A DNA stretch of 64,000 nucleotides from Asticcacaulis taihuensis (GTDB lineage Bacteria > Pseudomonadota > Alphaproteobacteria > Caulobacterales > Caulobacteraceae), in NCBI RefSeq assembly GCF_900100255.1, contig NZ_FMTS01000001.1:248001-312000 (forward strand), read 5' to 3'. Numbering within the stretch: the first letter of the stretch is position 1; each line of letters opens with the position of its first letter. Position numbers and translations under genes: made by a program. Of this stretch, positions 35,864 to 46,169 are shown piece after piece. A model generated the notes under the pieces. It saw only the letters and a list, made by a program, of their open reading frames with translations, did no database searches and had not been told where the DNA came from.

Positions 35864-37377
35864 TCGGAGCGGCCGTGACTTTTGCCGCCAGCGAAGGCGC
35901 CTTTACCAAAGCCTATGAGGCCGGCAAGCCCTATATCGTTTGCCGCAAACTAATTGACGACCTGGAAACGCCGGTTTCGGCCTATCTCAAGCTATCGCGC
36001 AGCCGCCCCTACTCCTTCCTGTTTGAATCCGTCGAGGGCGGCGCCCTGTCAGGCCGCTATTCGATCATCACCCTGTCGCCCGATCTCGTCTGGCGCTGTT
36101 TCGGTGAAAAGGCCGAACGGGCCACCGGCGCCGATATCGCCAAAGCCATATATACGCCGGAAGAAAAGCCGACGCTGGAGTCTTTGCGCGCACTCGTCGC
36201 CGCCAATCGCATGGACATCCCCGAAGGTCTGCCGCCGATGGTTTCCGGCCTGTTCGGCGTCTTCGGCTATGACATGATCCGCCTGATGGAACCGCTTGGC
36301 GCCGCTAACCCGGACCCGCTGAACCTGCCGGACGCCTGCCTGGTCCGCCCGTCGGTGATCTGCGTCTTTGACAATGTGGCGCATGAAATCCTGCTGGCCA
36401 GCCCGGTCTGGCCGGATGACCGCAAGGCCCAGGACGCCTATAGCGCGGCCCTCGGTCGTCTTGATTCCGTCGAGGCCGATCTGCGCGTCCCGCTGGCTGC
36501 CCAGGCAACCGCCACCGACCATCACCAGGAACCGTTGATGTCGCCGACCTCGGCGCTCGATTACGGCCGCATGGTCGAGGCGTCCAAGACATATATCGCC
36601 GCCGGCGACATCTTCCAGGTCGTGCCGAGCCACCGTTTTGAGGCGCCATTCAACCTCGATCCGTTCTCGTTCTATCGTTCCTTACGCCGCCACAACCCCT
36701 CGCCCTATCTCTATTACCTGAATTTCGGCGACTTCCAGTTGGCCGGCTCCTCGCCGGAAATTCTGGTACGGGTGCGCGATGGCAAGCTGACCATCCGCCC
36801 GATCGCCGGCACCCGCCCGCGCGGCAAGACGCCGGAACAGGACAAGGCGCTGGAAGCCGAACTGCTGGCCGATCCGAAGGAACTCTCCGAACACCTGATG
36901 CTGCTCGATCTCGGCCGCAACGATGTCGGCCGCATCGCCAAGCCGGCCAGCGTGCGCGTCACCGAAAAGTTCGTCATCGAGCGCTACAGCCACGTCATGC
37001 ACATCGTCTCCAATGTCGAGGGCGACGCGCCGGACGACATCGACGCGGTGGACGCTCTTCTGGCCGCCCTGCCCGCCGGCACGCTCTCCGGTGCGCCCAA
37101 GGTGCGCGCCATGGAGATCATCGACGAGCTGGAATCGGTCAAGCGCGGCGTCGTCTATGGCGGCGGCGTCGGTTATATCTCCAGCGGCGGCAGTGTCGAT
37201 ATCTGCATTGTCCTGCGCACAGCGCTCTTCAAGGACCGCATGATGTACGTCCAGGCCGGCGCCGGCGTCGTGGCCGACAGCGTACCCCAGACGGAATATG
37301 AGGAAACCTGCCACAAGGCCGGCGCGCTCATAAAGGCCGCCCAGGACGCCTGGCGCTATAATTATCAGCAGAACTGA
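35860..37377 (+). CDS. trpE: Anthranilate synthase component I
   Basis: 505 residues. Chorismate-binding enzyme converting chorismate to anthranilate with ammonia from TrpG. N-terminal regulatory region contains LSRSRPYSFLFESVEGG, where the Ser motif typically binds tryptophan for feedback inhibition. The catalytic half has IFQVVPSHRFEAP, SSPEILVRV, IRPIAGTRPRGKT, LLDLGRNDVGRIA and GTLSGAPKVRAMEI. GTG at 35860 overlaps the ppiD stop by 4 bases; a second GTG at 35875 is possible. Unlike the compact trpEG order, a small antisense gene separates it from trpG. Confidence 0.95.
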   Translation: MIGAAVTFAASEGAFTKAYEAGKPYIVCRKLIDDLETPVSAYLKLSRSRPYSFLFESVEGGALSGRYSIITLSPDLVWRCFGEKAERATGADIAKAIYTPEEKPTLESLRALVAANRMDIPEGLPPMVSGLFGVFGYDMIRLMEPLGAANPDPLNLPDACLVRPSVICVFDNVAHEILLASPVWPDDRKAQDAYSAALGRLDSVEADLRVPLAAQATATDHHQEPLMSPTSALDYGRMVEASKTYIAAGDIFQVVPSHRFEAPFNLDPFSFYRSLRRHNPSPYLYYLNFGDFQLAGSSPEILVRVRDGKLTIRPIAGTRPRGKTPEQDKALEAELLADPKELSEHLMLLDLGRNDVGRIAKPASVRVTEKFVIERYSHVMHIVSNVEGDAPDDIDAVDALLAALPAGTLSGAPKVRAMEIIDELESVKRGVVYGGGVGYISSGGSVDICIVLRTALFKDRMMYVQAGAGVVADSVPQTEYEETCHKAGALIKAAQDAWRYNYQQN

Positions 37378-37420
37378 TCCCGAAAAAGTGTAAGGCACTT
37401 TTCGGGATTAATTGCGTGCA
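37377..37420 (-). repeat. Palindromic repeat related to the one upstream of sodB
   Basis: Stem ATCCCGAAAAAGTG (37377-37390) with CACTTTTCGGGAT (37396-37408), one bulged A, then TAATTGCGTGCAAAAAA. Read on the minus strand, the sequence TTTTTTGCACGCAATTAAT followed by this stem lines up with the linker and hairpin 2 at 6497-6545. It begins within the last base of the trpE stop and ends 6 bases before the stop of the convergent gene, so it probably also acts as a two-way terminator. Confidence 0.75.
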
Positions 37421-37425
37421 AAAAA

Positions 37426-37761
37426 TTACCGCGCGGATTCGCTGCCGACCGGCACCGCCTCTTTCGGTGTGCCGGACAGCTCAAAATCGGCCTTGCCGGA
37501 GGGTATGGTAGGTTTGGCCACTGCGGCAGGCTTGCTGCTGGTGGGACTGAACGCCGGACTTTGGGTAAAGACGTAAGCCAGCAGGGTTGCGGCACCGATA
37601 AAGGCGCATCCGGCCAGCAAAGGCACGACACCTTGCAGGCGGTTACGGGCAGGCGACTGCAACAGATCCTGTGCAGCGTCCAGGCGCTCGTCAAGGCGTC
37701 CCTCTTTCTGCACCATCGCGGCAATGTCCCGAATCGTTTCCATGAGCGGAAGCTTAAGCAT
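37426..37761 (-). CDS. Small single-pass membrane protein, unknown function
   Basis: About 111 residues: a charged helical N-terminus (ETIRDIAAMVQKEGRLDERLDAAQDLLQ, about 8-35), one membrane segment (GVVPLLAGCAFIGAATLLAYVF, about 45-66) and a Ser/Pro/Ala-rich tail. I recognise no family. Its frame has no trp-related similarity. It is antisense to the trp genes and sits in the 472-base space between trpE and trpG. Start uncertain: ATG 37761, GTG 37770 or ATG 37743. Codon use looks like that of its neighbours, so it is likely a real gene. Confidence 0.6.
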   Translation of the reverse strand: MLKLPLMETIRDIAAMVQKEGRLDERLDAAQDLLQSPARNRLQGVVPLLAGCAFIGAATLLAYVFTQSPAFSPTSSKPAAVAKPTIPSGKADFELSGTPKEAVPVGSESAR

Positions 37762-37849
37762 ATTTACCACGCCACAAAAGACTTCTGACGTTTAGGCTTG
37801 GAAAGCCCTTCGCTTTTGCTTACATACGGCGGGAATATGGAGGGTGCCA

Positions 37850-38443
37850 ATGATCCTGGTCATCGATAATTACGACAGCTTTACCTACAATCTCGTCCAT
37901 TACCTCGCGGAACTGGGCGCGGAAACGCAGGTCTGGCGTAACGATGCCCTGAGCGTTCAGGATGCCCTGGCCCTGAAACCGCAAGCCATCCTCCTGTCTC
38001 CCGGCCCCTGCGCGCCTGACCAGGCCGGCATCTGCCTGCCGCTGCTGCGCGCCGCTCCGGAAGACATGCCGGTGCTCGGCGTCTGCCTCGGCCACCAGTC
38101 GATCGGCCAGGCCTATGGCGGCGACGTCATCCGCGCCAAGACCCTGATGCACGGCAAGACCAGCCTGATCCATCACAATAATACAGGCATTTTCAAAGAC
38201 TTGCCCAATCCATTTACGGCAACGCGTTATCATTCGCTGGCGGTAAAGCGCGAGACCCTGCCTGCCGACCTGGAGGTCACTGCCTGGACCGAGGACGGTG
38301 AGATCATGGGTGTGCAGCACAAGACGCGCCCGATCCACGGCGTCCAGTTCCACCCGGAATCGATCGCCACCGAAGGTGGCCATCAGTTGCTGGCCAATTT
38401 CCTCAATCTGGCCGGCATCGAAAGCCAAAATCTCTATGTCTGA
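37850..38443 (+). CDS. trpG: Anthranilate synthase component II (glutamine amidotransferase)
   Basis: 197-residue class I glutamine amidotransferase supplying ammonia to TrpE. It starts [19 protein letters not shown], has oxyanion-site [13 protein letters not shown], nucleophile Cys79 in [17 protein letters not shown] and catalytic His-Glu in [20 protein letters not shown] precedes the ATG at 37850 by 5 bases, so this start is better than the GTG at 37844. It overlaps trpD by 8 bases. Confidence 0.96.
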   Translation: MILVIDNYDSFTYNLVHYLAELGAETQVWRNDALSVQDALALKPQAILLSPGPCAPDQAGICLPLLRAAPEDMPVLGVCLGHQSIGQAYGGDVIRAKTLMHGKTSLIHHNNTGIFKDLPNPFTATRYHSLAVKRETLPADLEVTAWTEDGEIMGVQHKTRPIHGVQFHPESIATEGGHQLLANFLNLAGIESQNLYV

Positions 38444-39461
38444 CGCCTTCAAGCCCCTGCTGGCCAAACTCGCCGAAGGCCAAAATCTCAACGAAGACGA
38501 CGCCGAGCAATTCTTTTCCGCCTGCCTGCGTGGCGAACCGACGCCGGCTCAGGTGGCCGCGGCCGTCACCGCCATCCGTATTCGCGGCGAGACGGTCGGT
38601 GAAATCGCCGCCTGCGCCCGCGCCATGCGCAAGGCCGCCATCCATCTGGAGCATCCGTATGATGTTATCGATGTCTGCGGCACCGGCGGCGACGGCCTGC
38701 ACACACTGAATATCTCGACCGCCGTGGGATTCGTCGCGGCGGGCGGCGGGCTGAAAGTGGCCAAGCATGGCAACCGTGCCATTACCTCCAAGTCCGGCAC
38801 CGCCGATGTGCTGGCGGCGCTGGGTGTCAATATCGACGCCACGCTGGAACAGCAGCGCCGTGCACTTGATGAGGCCGGCATCTGCTTCATGTTCGCGCAA
38901 TCACATCATGGCGCCATGCGGCATGTCTCGCCGATCCGCCAGCAACTCGGCTTCCGCACCATCTTCAACCTGCTGGGGCCGCTCAGCAACCCGGCCGGCG
39001 CGAAGCGTCAGGTCGTTGGCGTCCCCTCACCGCGCTTTGTCGAGCCGATCGCCCAGGCCCTGGGCCAGTTGGGCGCCGTCAAGGCATGGTCGGTCCATGG
39101 TTCCGGCCTCGACGAACTGACCACCACGGGCGAAACCGATGTCGCCGAATGGCGCGATGGCTTCGTGCGTCTTTTCAAGATCACGCCGGAAGCCGTGGGC
39201 CTGCCCCGCGCAGCGCTCGCCGATATTACTGGCGGCGCGCCCGAACATAACGCCGCTGAACTGTCGGCTCTGCTGGACGGCAAGAAAAGTGCCTACCGCG
39301 ATATCGTGATGCTCAACGCCGCCGCCGCTTTCCTGGTGGCCGATACGGTCGAGACCCTGCGCGAAGGCGTGGAAAAGGCCGCCGAAGTGATTGATAGCGG
39401 CAAAGCCCGCCGCGCACTTGATAGCTTGATCCAGATCACAGCGGCCGCGTACCCCTCATAA
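38436..39461 (+). CDS. trpD: Anthranilate phosphoribosyltransferase
   Basis: 341 residues. Joins anthranilate with phosphoribosyl pyrophosphate. Motifs: [15 protein letters not shown] (PRPP binding), [35 protein letters not shown] and [14 protein letters not shown]. The ATG at 38436 lies inside the trpG 3' end (8-base overlap), indicating translational coupling. The frame is open further upstream but that part is a shadow of trpG. Confidence 0.96.
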   Translation: MSDAFKPLLAKLAEGQNLNEDDAEQFFSACLRGEPTPAQVAAAVTAIRIRGETVGEIAACARAMRKAAIHLEHPYDVIDVCGTGGDGLHTLNISTAVGFVAAGGGLKVAKHGNRAITSKSGTADVLAALGVNIDATLEQQRRALDEAGICFMFAQSHHGAMRHVSPIRQQLGFRTIFNLLGPLSNPAGAKRQVVGVPSPRFVEPIAQALGQLGAVKAWSVHGSGLDELTTTGETDVAEWRDGFVRLFKITPEAVGLPRAALADITGGAPEHNAAELSALLDGKKSAYRDIVMLNAAAAFLVADTVETLREGVEKAAEVIDSGKARRALDSLIQITAAAYPS

Positions 39462-39530
39462 CAGAAGTGTTTATGCCGCGTGATGACGCGGCGTGCTAGA
39501 CAGGAACCACCTATGGCCGAAGGAGACGAT

Positions 39531-40325
39531 ATGCTGGATATTCTCGACAGGATCGCCACCTACAAGCGCGAAGATGTCGCCACGCGCCGCGTCAACACCA
39601 CACTGGATGATCTCGAATCCCAGATCAAGGCCGTTGGCGCGCCTCGCGGCTTTGCCAAGGCCCTGGTCGCCAACAAGCAACCGAACGGTCTCTCCCTGAT
39701 CGCCGAAATCAAGAAGGCCAGCCCGTCAAAGGGCCTGATCCGTGAGGATTTCGACCCCAACTTTCTGGCACAATGCTATGAAGCCGGCGGCGCCTCGTGC
39801 CTCTCAATCCTGACCGATAACCCCAGCTTTATGGGCCACGAATCACATTTCCAGTCGGCCCGTGCCGCTGTGTCCCTGCCCTGCATCCGCAAGGAATTCC
39901 TGGTCGATACCTGGCAGGTGACCGAATCGCGGGCCATCGGCGCCGATGCAATCCTCGTCATTATGGCGATGATCGATGATTCCCTCGCCGCCGACCTGAT
40001 AGATACCGCCCATCATTACGGCATGGATGCGCTGGTCGAGGTCCACAATGCCGAGGAAATGACGCGCGCGCTTAAGCTGAACTCCAAGCTGATCGGCATA
40101 AACAACCGTAATCTCAGGGATTTCCATGTCGATCTGGCAGTCACCGAAGAACTGGCCCCGATGGTGTCGAAAGAGCATATCCTGGTGGCCGAAAGCGGTA
40201 TCTTCACGCCGTTTGACGTCAAGCGCCTGGCCCGGACCGGCGCCACTGCCATGCTGGTCGGCGAAAGCCTTATGCGGCAGGGCGATGTGACGGCGGCGAC
40301 AAAAAATCTCTTGTCGTTAGCTTGA
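39531..40325 (+). CDS. trpC: Indole-3-glycerol phosphate synthase
   Basis: 264-residue TIM barrel catalysing ring closure to indole-3-glycerol phosphate. Motifs: [99 protein letters not shown] sits 5 bases before the ATG at 39531, so this start is favoured over ATG 39513. It is the last trp gene here; trpF, trpA and trpB are not in the window. In many Alphaproteobacteria moaC and moeA follow; here lexA does. Confidence 0.96.
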   Translation: MLDILDRIATYKREDVATRRVNTTLDDLESQIKAVGAPRGFAKALVANKQPNGLSLIAEIKKASPSKGLIREDFDPNFLAQCYEAGGASCLSILTDNPSFMGHESHFQSARAAVSLPCIRKEFLVDTWQVTESRAIGADAILVIMAMIDDSLAADLIDTAHHYGMDALVEVHNAEEMTRALKLNSKLIGINNRNLRDFHVDLAVTEELAPMVSKEHILVAESGIFTPFDVKRLARTGATAMLVGESLMRQGDVTAATKNLLSLA

Positions 40326-40334
40326 CATTAACAA

Positions 40335-40375
40335 GAACACATATAGAACATCAGGCATAGGTTCATGACTTGTTC
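40335..40375 (+). promoter_or_regulatory. Two LexA (SOS) boxes upstream of lexA
   Basis: GAAC-N7-GAAC at 40335-40349 and GTTC-N7-GTTC at 40361-40375. Both match the direct-repeat LexA box of Alphaproteobacteria (GTTC-N7-GTTC), in opposite orientations, 26 bases apart start to start. They lie 42-82 bases before the lexA ATG, downstream of TTGACA (40322-40327), which could be a -35 element. Autorepression of lexA is the expected role. Confidence 0.87.
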
Positions 40376-40416
40376 CCGCAATACTGAGCGGGCCAAGCGA
40401 TGCTTGAGGTTTTGCC

Positions 40417-41118
40417 ATGCTGACGACCAAACAACGCGAACTCCTGATGTTCATTCATGAACGAATCAAGGAGACCGGCGTTTCGCCTTCCTTCGATGAG
40501 ATGAAGGAAGCGCTCGATCTGGCATCCAAGTCAGGCATTCACCGCCTGATAACCGCCTTGGAAGAACGCGGTTTCATTCGTCGTCTGGCGCATCGGGCAC
40601 GGGCGCTGGAAGTCATCAAGCTGCCGGATCAGGCCACCGCCTCAGCCCCGCCGCGTGGTCGCCAGGCTTTTGTGCCGCAGGTGGTGGAAGGCAGCAGACC
40701 CGCTCCTGAAGCCCCCAAAGCCGTCAATGACGACACACGCGAGCTGCCGCTGCTGGGCAAGATCGCCGCTGGCGTGCCAATCGAGGCCATGGGTCATGAA
40801 CGCGACCGCCTGCATATTCCCGAATCCATGCTGGGCGCCGGCGAACATTATGTTCTTGAAATCGAAGGCGATTCCATGATCAATGCCGGCATTCTCAATG
40901 GCGACTATGTCGTCATCAAGAAAACCGACACGGCGCAATCTGGTGAGATCGTCGTGGCCCTGGTCGATGATGAAACCGCCACACTCAAGCGCCTGCGCAA
41001 GAAGGGGGCGTCGATTGCCCTTGAGGCCGCCAACCCCAATTACAAGACACAGATCTATAATGATGGCCAGGTCAAGGTTCAGGGCCGTCTCGTCGGGCTG
41101 ATGCGCAAGTACCATTAG
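40417..41118 (+). CDS. lexA: LexA, SOS-response repressor
   Basis: 233 residues. N-terminal winged helix-turn-helix ([49 protein letters not shown]), a variable linker rich in Pro and Ala, then the self-cleaving peptidase domain. The cleavage bond is Ala118-Gly119 (KIAAGVPIE), the nucleophile Ser153 ([10 protein letters not shown]) and the general base Lys191 (TATLKRL). RecA filaments trigger cleavage after DNA damage, releasing SOS genes. It overlaps the convergent comEC stop by 4 bases (stops at 41115-41118). Confidence 0.97.
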   Translation: MLTTKQRELLMFIHERIKETGVSPSFDEMKEALDLASKSGIHRLITALEERGFIRRLAHRARALEVIKLPDQATASAPPRGRQAFVPQVVEGSRPAPEAPKAVNDDTRELPLLGKIAAGVPIEAMGHERDRLHIPESMLGAGEHYVLEIEGDSMINAGILNGDYVVIKKTDTAQSGEIVVALVDDETATLKRLRKKGASIALEAANPNYKTQIYNDGQVKVQGRLVGLMRKYH

Positions 41119-43277
41119 AAACCGCTGTCGCCTTCGGCCTCCGAAGGCCGCGACCAATAGCGATTGCCTCTGAGGGGCTGGGCGGCCTTGATCGCCCAGC
41201 CCCTTTCTGTACGCGTCAGTTCCAGGGCGCCCAGGGTGCGGAAATCACCGGCGCCGATATGATTGACGCTGCCGCATTCAATGGGCCAGCCACCGACTGG
41301 ATTGCGCATGACTACCAGATCGCTGGCACGGCACAACTCAATGAGCCGCTCCGCTTTCGGCGGCCTGTTGCTGAACCAGAAGCCAATCCGGACCGGATTT
41401 TGCGGCAACGGCACACAGGCGTACCCCTTGCAGGCATAGTTTTCATCCCTAAAAGTGTCATCCATCGCTTTCAGGCCATAATGCTGCGTCCATTGCTCAA
41501 AACCATATTGCCGGACCCTGGAGCGCACCACATAGGCACTCTTTCCCACACGGATCGCAGCATTGCCACCTTCCGGATCGATCCACACATCCGGAGCCAC
41601 GACTCGCGGCCACCACAGGATAGCCGTCGCCGCCAGCAGGCCGGCCCAGCGCGCCTTTCCACGCACCAGGCAAACCCACAGCAGGCCGATAAAGGCTATG
41701 CCCAGCACATAGGGCGGCGCGCTGGGCCAGTTGATCACAGCCTGCGGCAGGTCGGAAGTCAGGGCGGCGATGCGTTCGATCAGCCACAGGCCAAAACCCG
41801 CGACGCGCAAGGCTACGTACCCCAAGGGCGTGGCGCTGAAGACCGTCCCCAGCGCCAGGGCAGGCATGACCAGAAAAGCCGTCACCGGCGCCTCGAAGAG
41901 GTTGGACAACAGGCCATAGACCGAAAACCGGTTGAAATAGGCAATGGCAAAAGGCGTCGTCGCGGCCGTGGCGACCACCGAGGCCAGCAGGGACAGCCAG
42001 AGCCCACGAAACGCCGACTGGATCGCCTTCACCCACATCGGTACGCTGATCTCACCAACAGGGGGCTTGAGACCTTCCGCCAGGGCCAGCAGGGCCGCCG
42101 TGGCGCTGAAGGACATCTGGAAACCGGGCTGAATCACCGCTTCCGGCGTCAGACAAATGACCACGATCGCGGCGATCGCCAGCGCCCGCAGACTGAGGGC
42201 GCGCCTATCCAGCAGAATGGCGCCAAACGCCACGCAGGCAACCACCGCCGAGCGCACCGCCGGCGCCGGGGAGCCGGACAGGGCGAGATACAGCAGGATA
42301 CAGATAATACTCAAACCCGCCGCCCATTTCTTGACCGGCACATGCAGGGCCAGCCACGGCACGCAGGCCATCAGCCCGCGTAAGGCGAAGAAGATAAAGC
42401 CGCCGACAATCGCCATATGGACGCCGGAAATCGACAAGATGTGCGCCAGTCCGGAATCGCGCATGTCCTGGATGAGGCTTTGCGGGATGAAGTTTTCATG
42501 TCCGGTGACCAGCGCCGCCGCGAAACCGCCAATGGCGCGACCGTTCTGCCAATCCGGTGCCGTGGTCTCAACCAGTCGCCCGGTAATCGCCCAGCGCAGG
42601 CGATTGAGCTTCATCACCAGGTCCAGCCGCCAGCCATGCGGCGGAGAGGAGATGATCCGCGGCACCCCCGGCACAAGCCCGACACCGCCGATGCCCTGAT
42701 ACCAGGCGCTGCGGGCGAAATCATAGCCATCCGGCATATTCGGCGGCGGCGGCGGATTGAGTATGGCGAAGGTCGATATGGCGTCTCCCGGCCTGATGCC
42801 TACCGCCTCCAGCGTGCCTGGCCGCAGTGAAACTCTCAGCCGCAAAGGCGTGTTTTCCGGACGTACGCCACGCATCGCAATGGGCGCCAGCAAAAGTCGT
42901 GACTGGTCCTCGCTCGGCGACACCACGTCGATCACATATGCCTGAAGCGTATAATTGCTCACTTCCGAGCTTAAAACCGGCGCTTTCACATGCTCGGTCC
43001 TCAGCTTGCAAACCACGGCGCCAAACGCGAAAGCCGTCAGGAGGATCAACACACTGACAAGGTGACCATTCGCGCCATACCGGCGCGCCATTGCCAGCGC
43101 GATCAGGCATATCACTGCCGGCAGCAGCACCCACCATAGGCCAGGCTCGAATGGCAGGTTGAGATAGATGGCCGCCCCCGCCCCCATGGCCACCGGCAGC
43201 CACAGGAACAGGCGTCCTGTTTGCAGGGCAATCACGGCCTCCGTCCGGTCTTTGAGGTAAAGAATCGCGGAATTCAA
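41115..43277 (-). CDS. comEC: ComEC/Rec2-family membrane protein, no metallo-beta-lactamase domain
   Basis: 720 residues, many hydrophobic segments. N-terminal DUF4131-like membrane and OB-fold part (about 20-200), then the competence core with [40 protein letters not shown], a long run of helices, and a soluble C-terminus of about 150 residues. ComEC forms the channel for DNA entering the cytoplasm. The C-terminal part shows none of the HxHxDH motifs of the metallo-beta-lactamase domain found in Bacillus ComEC. Divergent from gltX (96 bases to the chosen gltX ATG). Confidence 0.88.
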   Translation of the reverse strand: MNSAILYLKDRTEAVIALQTGRLFLWLPVAMGAGAAIYLNLPFEPGLWWVLLPAVICLIALAMARRYGANGHLVSVLILLTAFAFGAVVCKLRTEHVKAPVLSSEVSNYTLQAYVIDVVSPSEDQSRLLLAPIAMRGVRPENTPLRLRVSLRPGTLEAVGIRPGDAISTFAILNPPPPPNMPDGYDFARSAWYQGIGGVGLVPGVPRIISSPPHGWRLDLVMKLNRLRWAITGRLVETTAPDWQNGRAIGGFAAALVTGHENFIPQSLIQDMRDSGLAHILSISGVHMAIVGGFIFFALRGLMACVPWLALHVPVKKWAAGLSIICILLYLALSGSPAPAVRSAVVACVAFGAILLDRRALSLRALAIAAIVVICLTPEAVIQPGFQMSFSATAALLALAEGLKPPVGEISVPMWVKAIQSAFRGLWLSLLASVVATAATTPFAIAYFNRFSVYGLLSNLFEAPVTAFLVMPALALGTVFSATPLGYVALRVAGFGLWLIERIAALTSDLPQAVINWPSAPPYVLGIAFIGLLWVCLVRGKARWAGLLAATAILWWPRVVAPDVWIDPEGGNAAIRVGKSAYVVRSRVRQYGFEQWTQHYGLKAMDDTFRDENYACKGYACVPLPQNPVRIGFWFSNRPPKAERLIELCRASDLVVMRNPVGGWPIECGSVNHIGAGDFRTLGALELTRTERGWAIKAAQPLRGNRYWSRPSEAEGDSGF

Positions 43278-43373
43278 GCGGACAGATCTCTTAATGGCGA
43301 CAAAGGGCTTGGGTTGCCGGCAAAGAGAGCTATAAGACGCTCACAAAATCGTCCCCCTGATGTACAAATGATC

Positions 43374-44786
43374 ATGACCCAATCCAAACCGCAAGCTGTA
43401 GTGACACGTTTTGCCCCTTCGCCGACTGGCTACCTGCATATCGGCGGCGCGCGCACGGCCCTTTTCAATTGGCTGTACGCCAGACACACCGGCGGCAAGT
43501 TCCTGATCCGCATCGAGGATACCGACCGCGAGCGCTCGACCCGCGCGGCAGTGGACGCCATTTTCGAGGGCCTGGACTGGCTGGGCCTCAAGCCGGATGA
43601 TACCGTCGTTTTCCAGCACGCGCGCGAAGGCCGCCACAAACAGGCGGTCGCCGAACTGGTGGCAAAAGGCCGCGCCTATGCCTGCTTCATGACGCAGGAA
43701 GAGACTGAAATCGCCCGTGAGGAAGCCCGTGAAGCCGGCCATGCCCTGCGTTCGCCGTGGCGCGACCGGACGCCCACGGATGCGGAACTCGAACAGCCGC
43801 ACGTCATCCGCTTCAAGGGACCGCTGGCCGACACACTGGTGGTGCCCGACGCCGTGCAGGGCGATGTCACCTTTAATACGAAAGACATGGACGACCTGAT
43901 CCTGCTGCGAACCGACGGCACCCCCACCTATAACCTCGCCGTTGTGGTCGATGATCATGACATGGGCATCACCCATGTCATTCGCGGCGATGATCACCTT
44001 AATAACGCCGCCCGCCAGAGCCTGATCTATATGGCGCTGGACTGGCCGGTGCCGACCTTCGCCCACATTCCCCTGATTCATGGCCCCGATGGCGCGAAGC
44101 TTTCCAAGCGCCACGGCGCGCAGGCGGTCGGCGATTACCAGGGTCTGGGTTACCTGCCTGAGGCCATGCGCAATTATCTGGCGCGGCTGGGCTGGTCGCA
44201 TGGCGATGATGAAATCTTCGATGACGAACAGGCGATCGAGTGGTTTGATATTGCCGATATCAACCGCGCGCCGGCCCGGCTCGATTTCGCCAAGCTGGGC
44301 TCGGTCAATGCCCACTGGATTCGCGTCGCCGACGACCAGCGCCTGGTCGATCTCGTCGCCGCCGAGCTGGTCGCCACAGGCCACGCCGAAACACCCCAGA
44401 CACGCGAGATTTTGTCCCGTACCATTCCCCTGGTAAAAGAACGCGCCCAAACCATCGTGCAATTGGCGGAAGCCGTTCACTTCGCTGTGGCGAAAGGACC
44501 GGTGCCTTTGGATGAAAAAACAAAAAAACTTCTGACTGAGGAAACAATATCACGGCTCAATCGTCTTCACGAAAATGTGTTGACCTGGAACGACTGGAAC
44601 GCCGAATATATTGACGGACAATTGAAAAAATTCGTTGAAAATGAAGCTATTGGCTTTGGCAAGATCGGCCCTGTCCTGCGCGGCATTCTGTCGGCCGGCC
44701 ACCCCGCGCCGGATATTTCAAAGCTTTTGGCCTCGATCGGGCGCGAAGAGACCCTTGTTCGCCTGACAGGGGGTCTTTTCATTTAG
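43374..44786 (+). CDS. gltX: Glutamyl-tRNA synthetase
   Basis: About 470-residue class I aminoacyl-tRNA synthetase. HIGH motif in FAPSPTGYLHIGGARTALFNW, charging-site DDHLNNAARQ, and KMSKS-type motif GAKLSKRHGAQAV. The C-terminal anticodon-binding helical domain ends GREETLVRLTGGL. Alphaproteobacteria often have two GltX paralogues, so discriminating and non-discriminating forms cannot be told apart here. ATG 43374 or 43368, no strong ribosome-binding site; the frame extends to 43221. Confidence 0.94.
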   Translation: MTQSKPQAVVTRFAPSPTGYLHIGGARTALFNWLYARHTGGKFLIRIEDTDRERSTRAAVDAIFEGLDWLGLKPDDTVVFQHAREGRHKQAVAELVAKGRAYACFMTQEETEIAREEAREAGHALRSPWRDRTPTDAELEQPHVIRFKGPLADTLVVPDAVQGDVTFNTKDMDDLILLRTDGTPTYNLAVVVDDHDMGITHVIRGDDHLNNAARQSLIYMALDWPVPTFAHIPLIHGPDGAKLSKRHGAQAVGDYQGLGYLPEAMRNYLARLGWSHGDDEIFDDEQAIEWFDIADINRAPARLDFAKLGSVNAHWIRVADDQRLVDLVAAELVATGHAETPQTREILSRTIPLVKERAQTIVQLAEAVHFAVAKGPVPLDEKTKKLLTEETISRLNRLHENVLTWNDWNAEYIDGQLKKFVENEAIGFGKIGPVLRGILSAGHPAPDISKLLASIGREETLVRLTGGLFI

Positions 44787-44879
44787 GATTACAGTTTGTA
44801 AAGCAGGCGCGACGCCGATTTAGGTGCGCCGCACACAGGACCGGCAAACGGTCTAAACCTTTTACCGAGGTAGCGTAAT

Positions 44880-46169
44880 ATGAGCCAGACTACTCCCGCC
44901 CAAATCAATTTCGAAGGCAAGGCCGTCGATCTGCCCGTGATGAAGGGCACGCTTGGCCCGGACGTCATCGACATCCGCAAGCTGTATGCCGAAACCGACG
45001 CCTTCACCTACGATCCGGGCTTCACTTCCACGGCTTCGTGCGAAAGCAAGATCACCTTCATCGATGGCGACAAGGGCGTATTGCTGCACCGCGGCTATCC
45101 GATCGGTCAACTGGCGGAAAAATCGTCATTCCTGGAAACCTGCTATCTGCTGCTGCATGGTGAATTGCCGACGGCCGCCGAATTCGAGCCTTTCGAGAAT
45201 TCGATCACCCGCCACACCATGCTGCATGAGCAGTTCGACAAGTTCTTCTCCGGCTTCCGCCGCGACGCGCACCCGATGGCGATCATGACCGGCGCCGTCG
45301 GCGCCCTGTCGGCCTTCTATCACGACAGCCTGGATATCCACGATTTAAAGCAGCGCGAGATCTCGGCCCACCGCCTGATCGCCAAGATGCCGACCATCGC
45401 CGCCCGCGCCTACAAGTACAGCGTCGGCCAGCCGTTCGTGCATCCGCTCAACAAGCTCAGCTATTCGGAAAACTTCCTGCGCATGTGCTTCGCCGTTCCG
45501 GCCGAGGAATATGTGCCCAATCCGATCCTGACCAAGGCGATGGACCGCATCTTCATCCTCCACGCCGATCACGAGCAGAACGCCTCGACCTCGACCGTCC
45601 GCCTGGCCGGGTCTTCGGGCGCCAATCCGTTCGCCTGTATCGCCGCTGGCATTGCCTGCCTGTGGGGCCCGTCGCACGGGGGCGCCAACGAAGAGGCGCT
45701 CAACATGCTGAAGGAAATCGGCACGCCTGAGCGCATTCCGGAATTCATCGCCGGCGTCAAGGCCCGCAAGTACAAGCTGATGGGCTTCGGTCACCGCGTT
45801 TACAAGAACTACGATCCGCGCGCCACCGTCATGAAGCAGTCGGCCGATGAAGTGCTTGAAGCTGTCGGCGACAAGAACGATCCTCTGTTCCAGGTCGCCA
45901 AGGAACTGGAAAAGATCGCCCTGAATGATGAATTCTTCATCGAGCGCAAGCTGTATCCGAACGTCGATTTCTATTCCGGCATCACCCTGTCGGCCATGGG
46001 CTTCCCGACCACCATGTTCACCGTGCTGTTCGCCCTGGCGCGCACCGTGGGCTGGATCGCCCAGTGGAAGGAAATGATCGAGGATCCCGGTCAGAAGATC
46101 GGCCGTCCGCGCCAGCTTTACACTGGCGCCGGTCAACGCGATTATGTGTCGATTTCACAGCGTGGCTAA
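44880..46169 (+). CDS. gltA: Citrate synthase
   Basis: 429-residue type II citrate synthase, entry enzyme of the TCA cycle. Motifs: [31 protein letters not shown], active-site His in [19 protein letters not shown] and [30 protein letters not shown], and Asp in [17 protein letters not shown] precedes the ATG. It consumes the acetyl-CoA made by the pdh complex at 20-25 kb. The TAA stop forms part of the outer arm of repeat element copy 3. Confidence 0.98.
   Translation: MSQTTPAQINFEGKAVDLPVMKGTLGPDVIDIRKLYAETDAFTYDPGFTSTASCESKITFIDGDKGVLLHRGYPIGQLAEKSSFLETCYLLLHGELPTAAEFEPFENSITRHTMLHEQFDKFFSGFRRDAHPMAIMTGAVGALSAFYHDSLDIHDLKQREISAHRLIAKMPTIAARAYKYSVGQPFVHPLNKLSYSENFLRMCFAVPAEEYVPNPILTKAMDRIFILHADHEQNASTSTVRLAGSSGANPFACIAAGIACLWGPSHGGANEEALNMLKEIGTPERIPEFIAGVKARKYKLMGFGHRVYKNYDPRATVMKQSADEVLEAVGDKNDPLFQVAKELEKIALNDEFFIERKLYPNVDFYSGITLSAMGFPTTMFTVLFALARTVGWIAQWKEMIEDPGQKIGRPRQLYTGAGQRDYVSISQRG

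Noticed and set aside
38298-38435. Upstream extension of trpD by 46 residues
   Set aside because: The extra part is another frame of trpG, and the ATG at 38436 gives the normal N-terminus.
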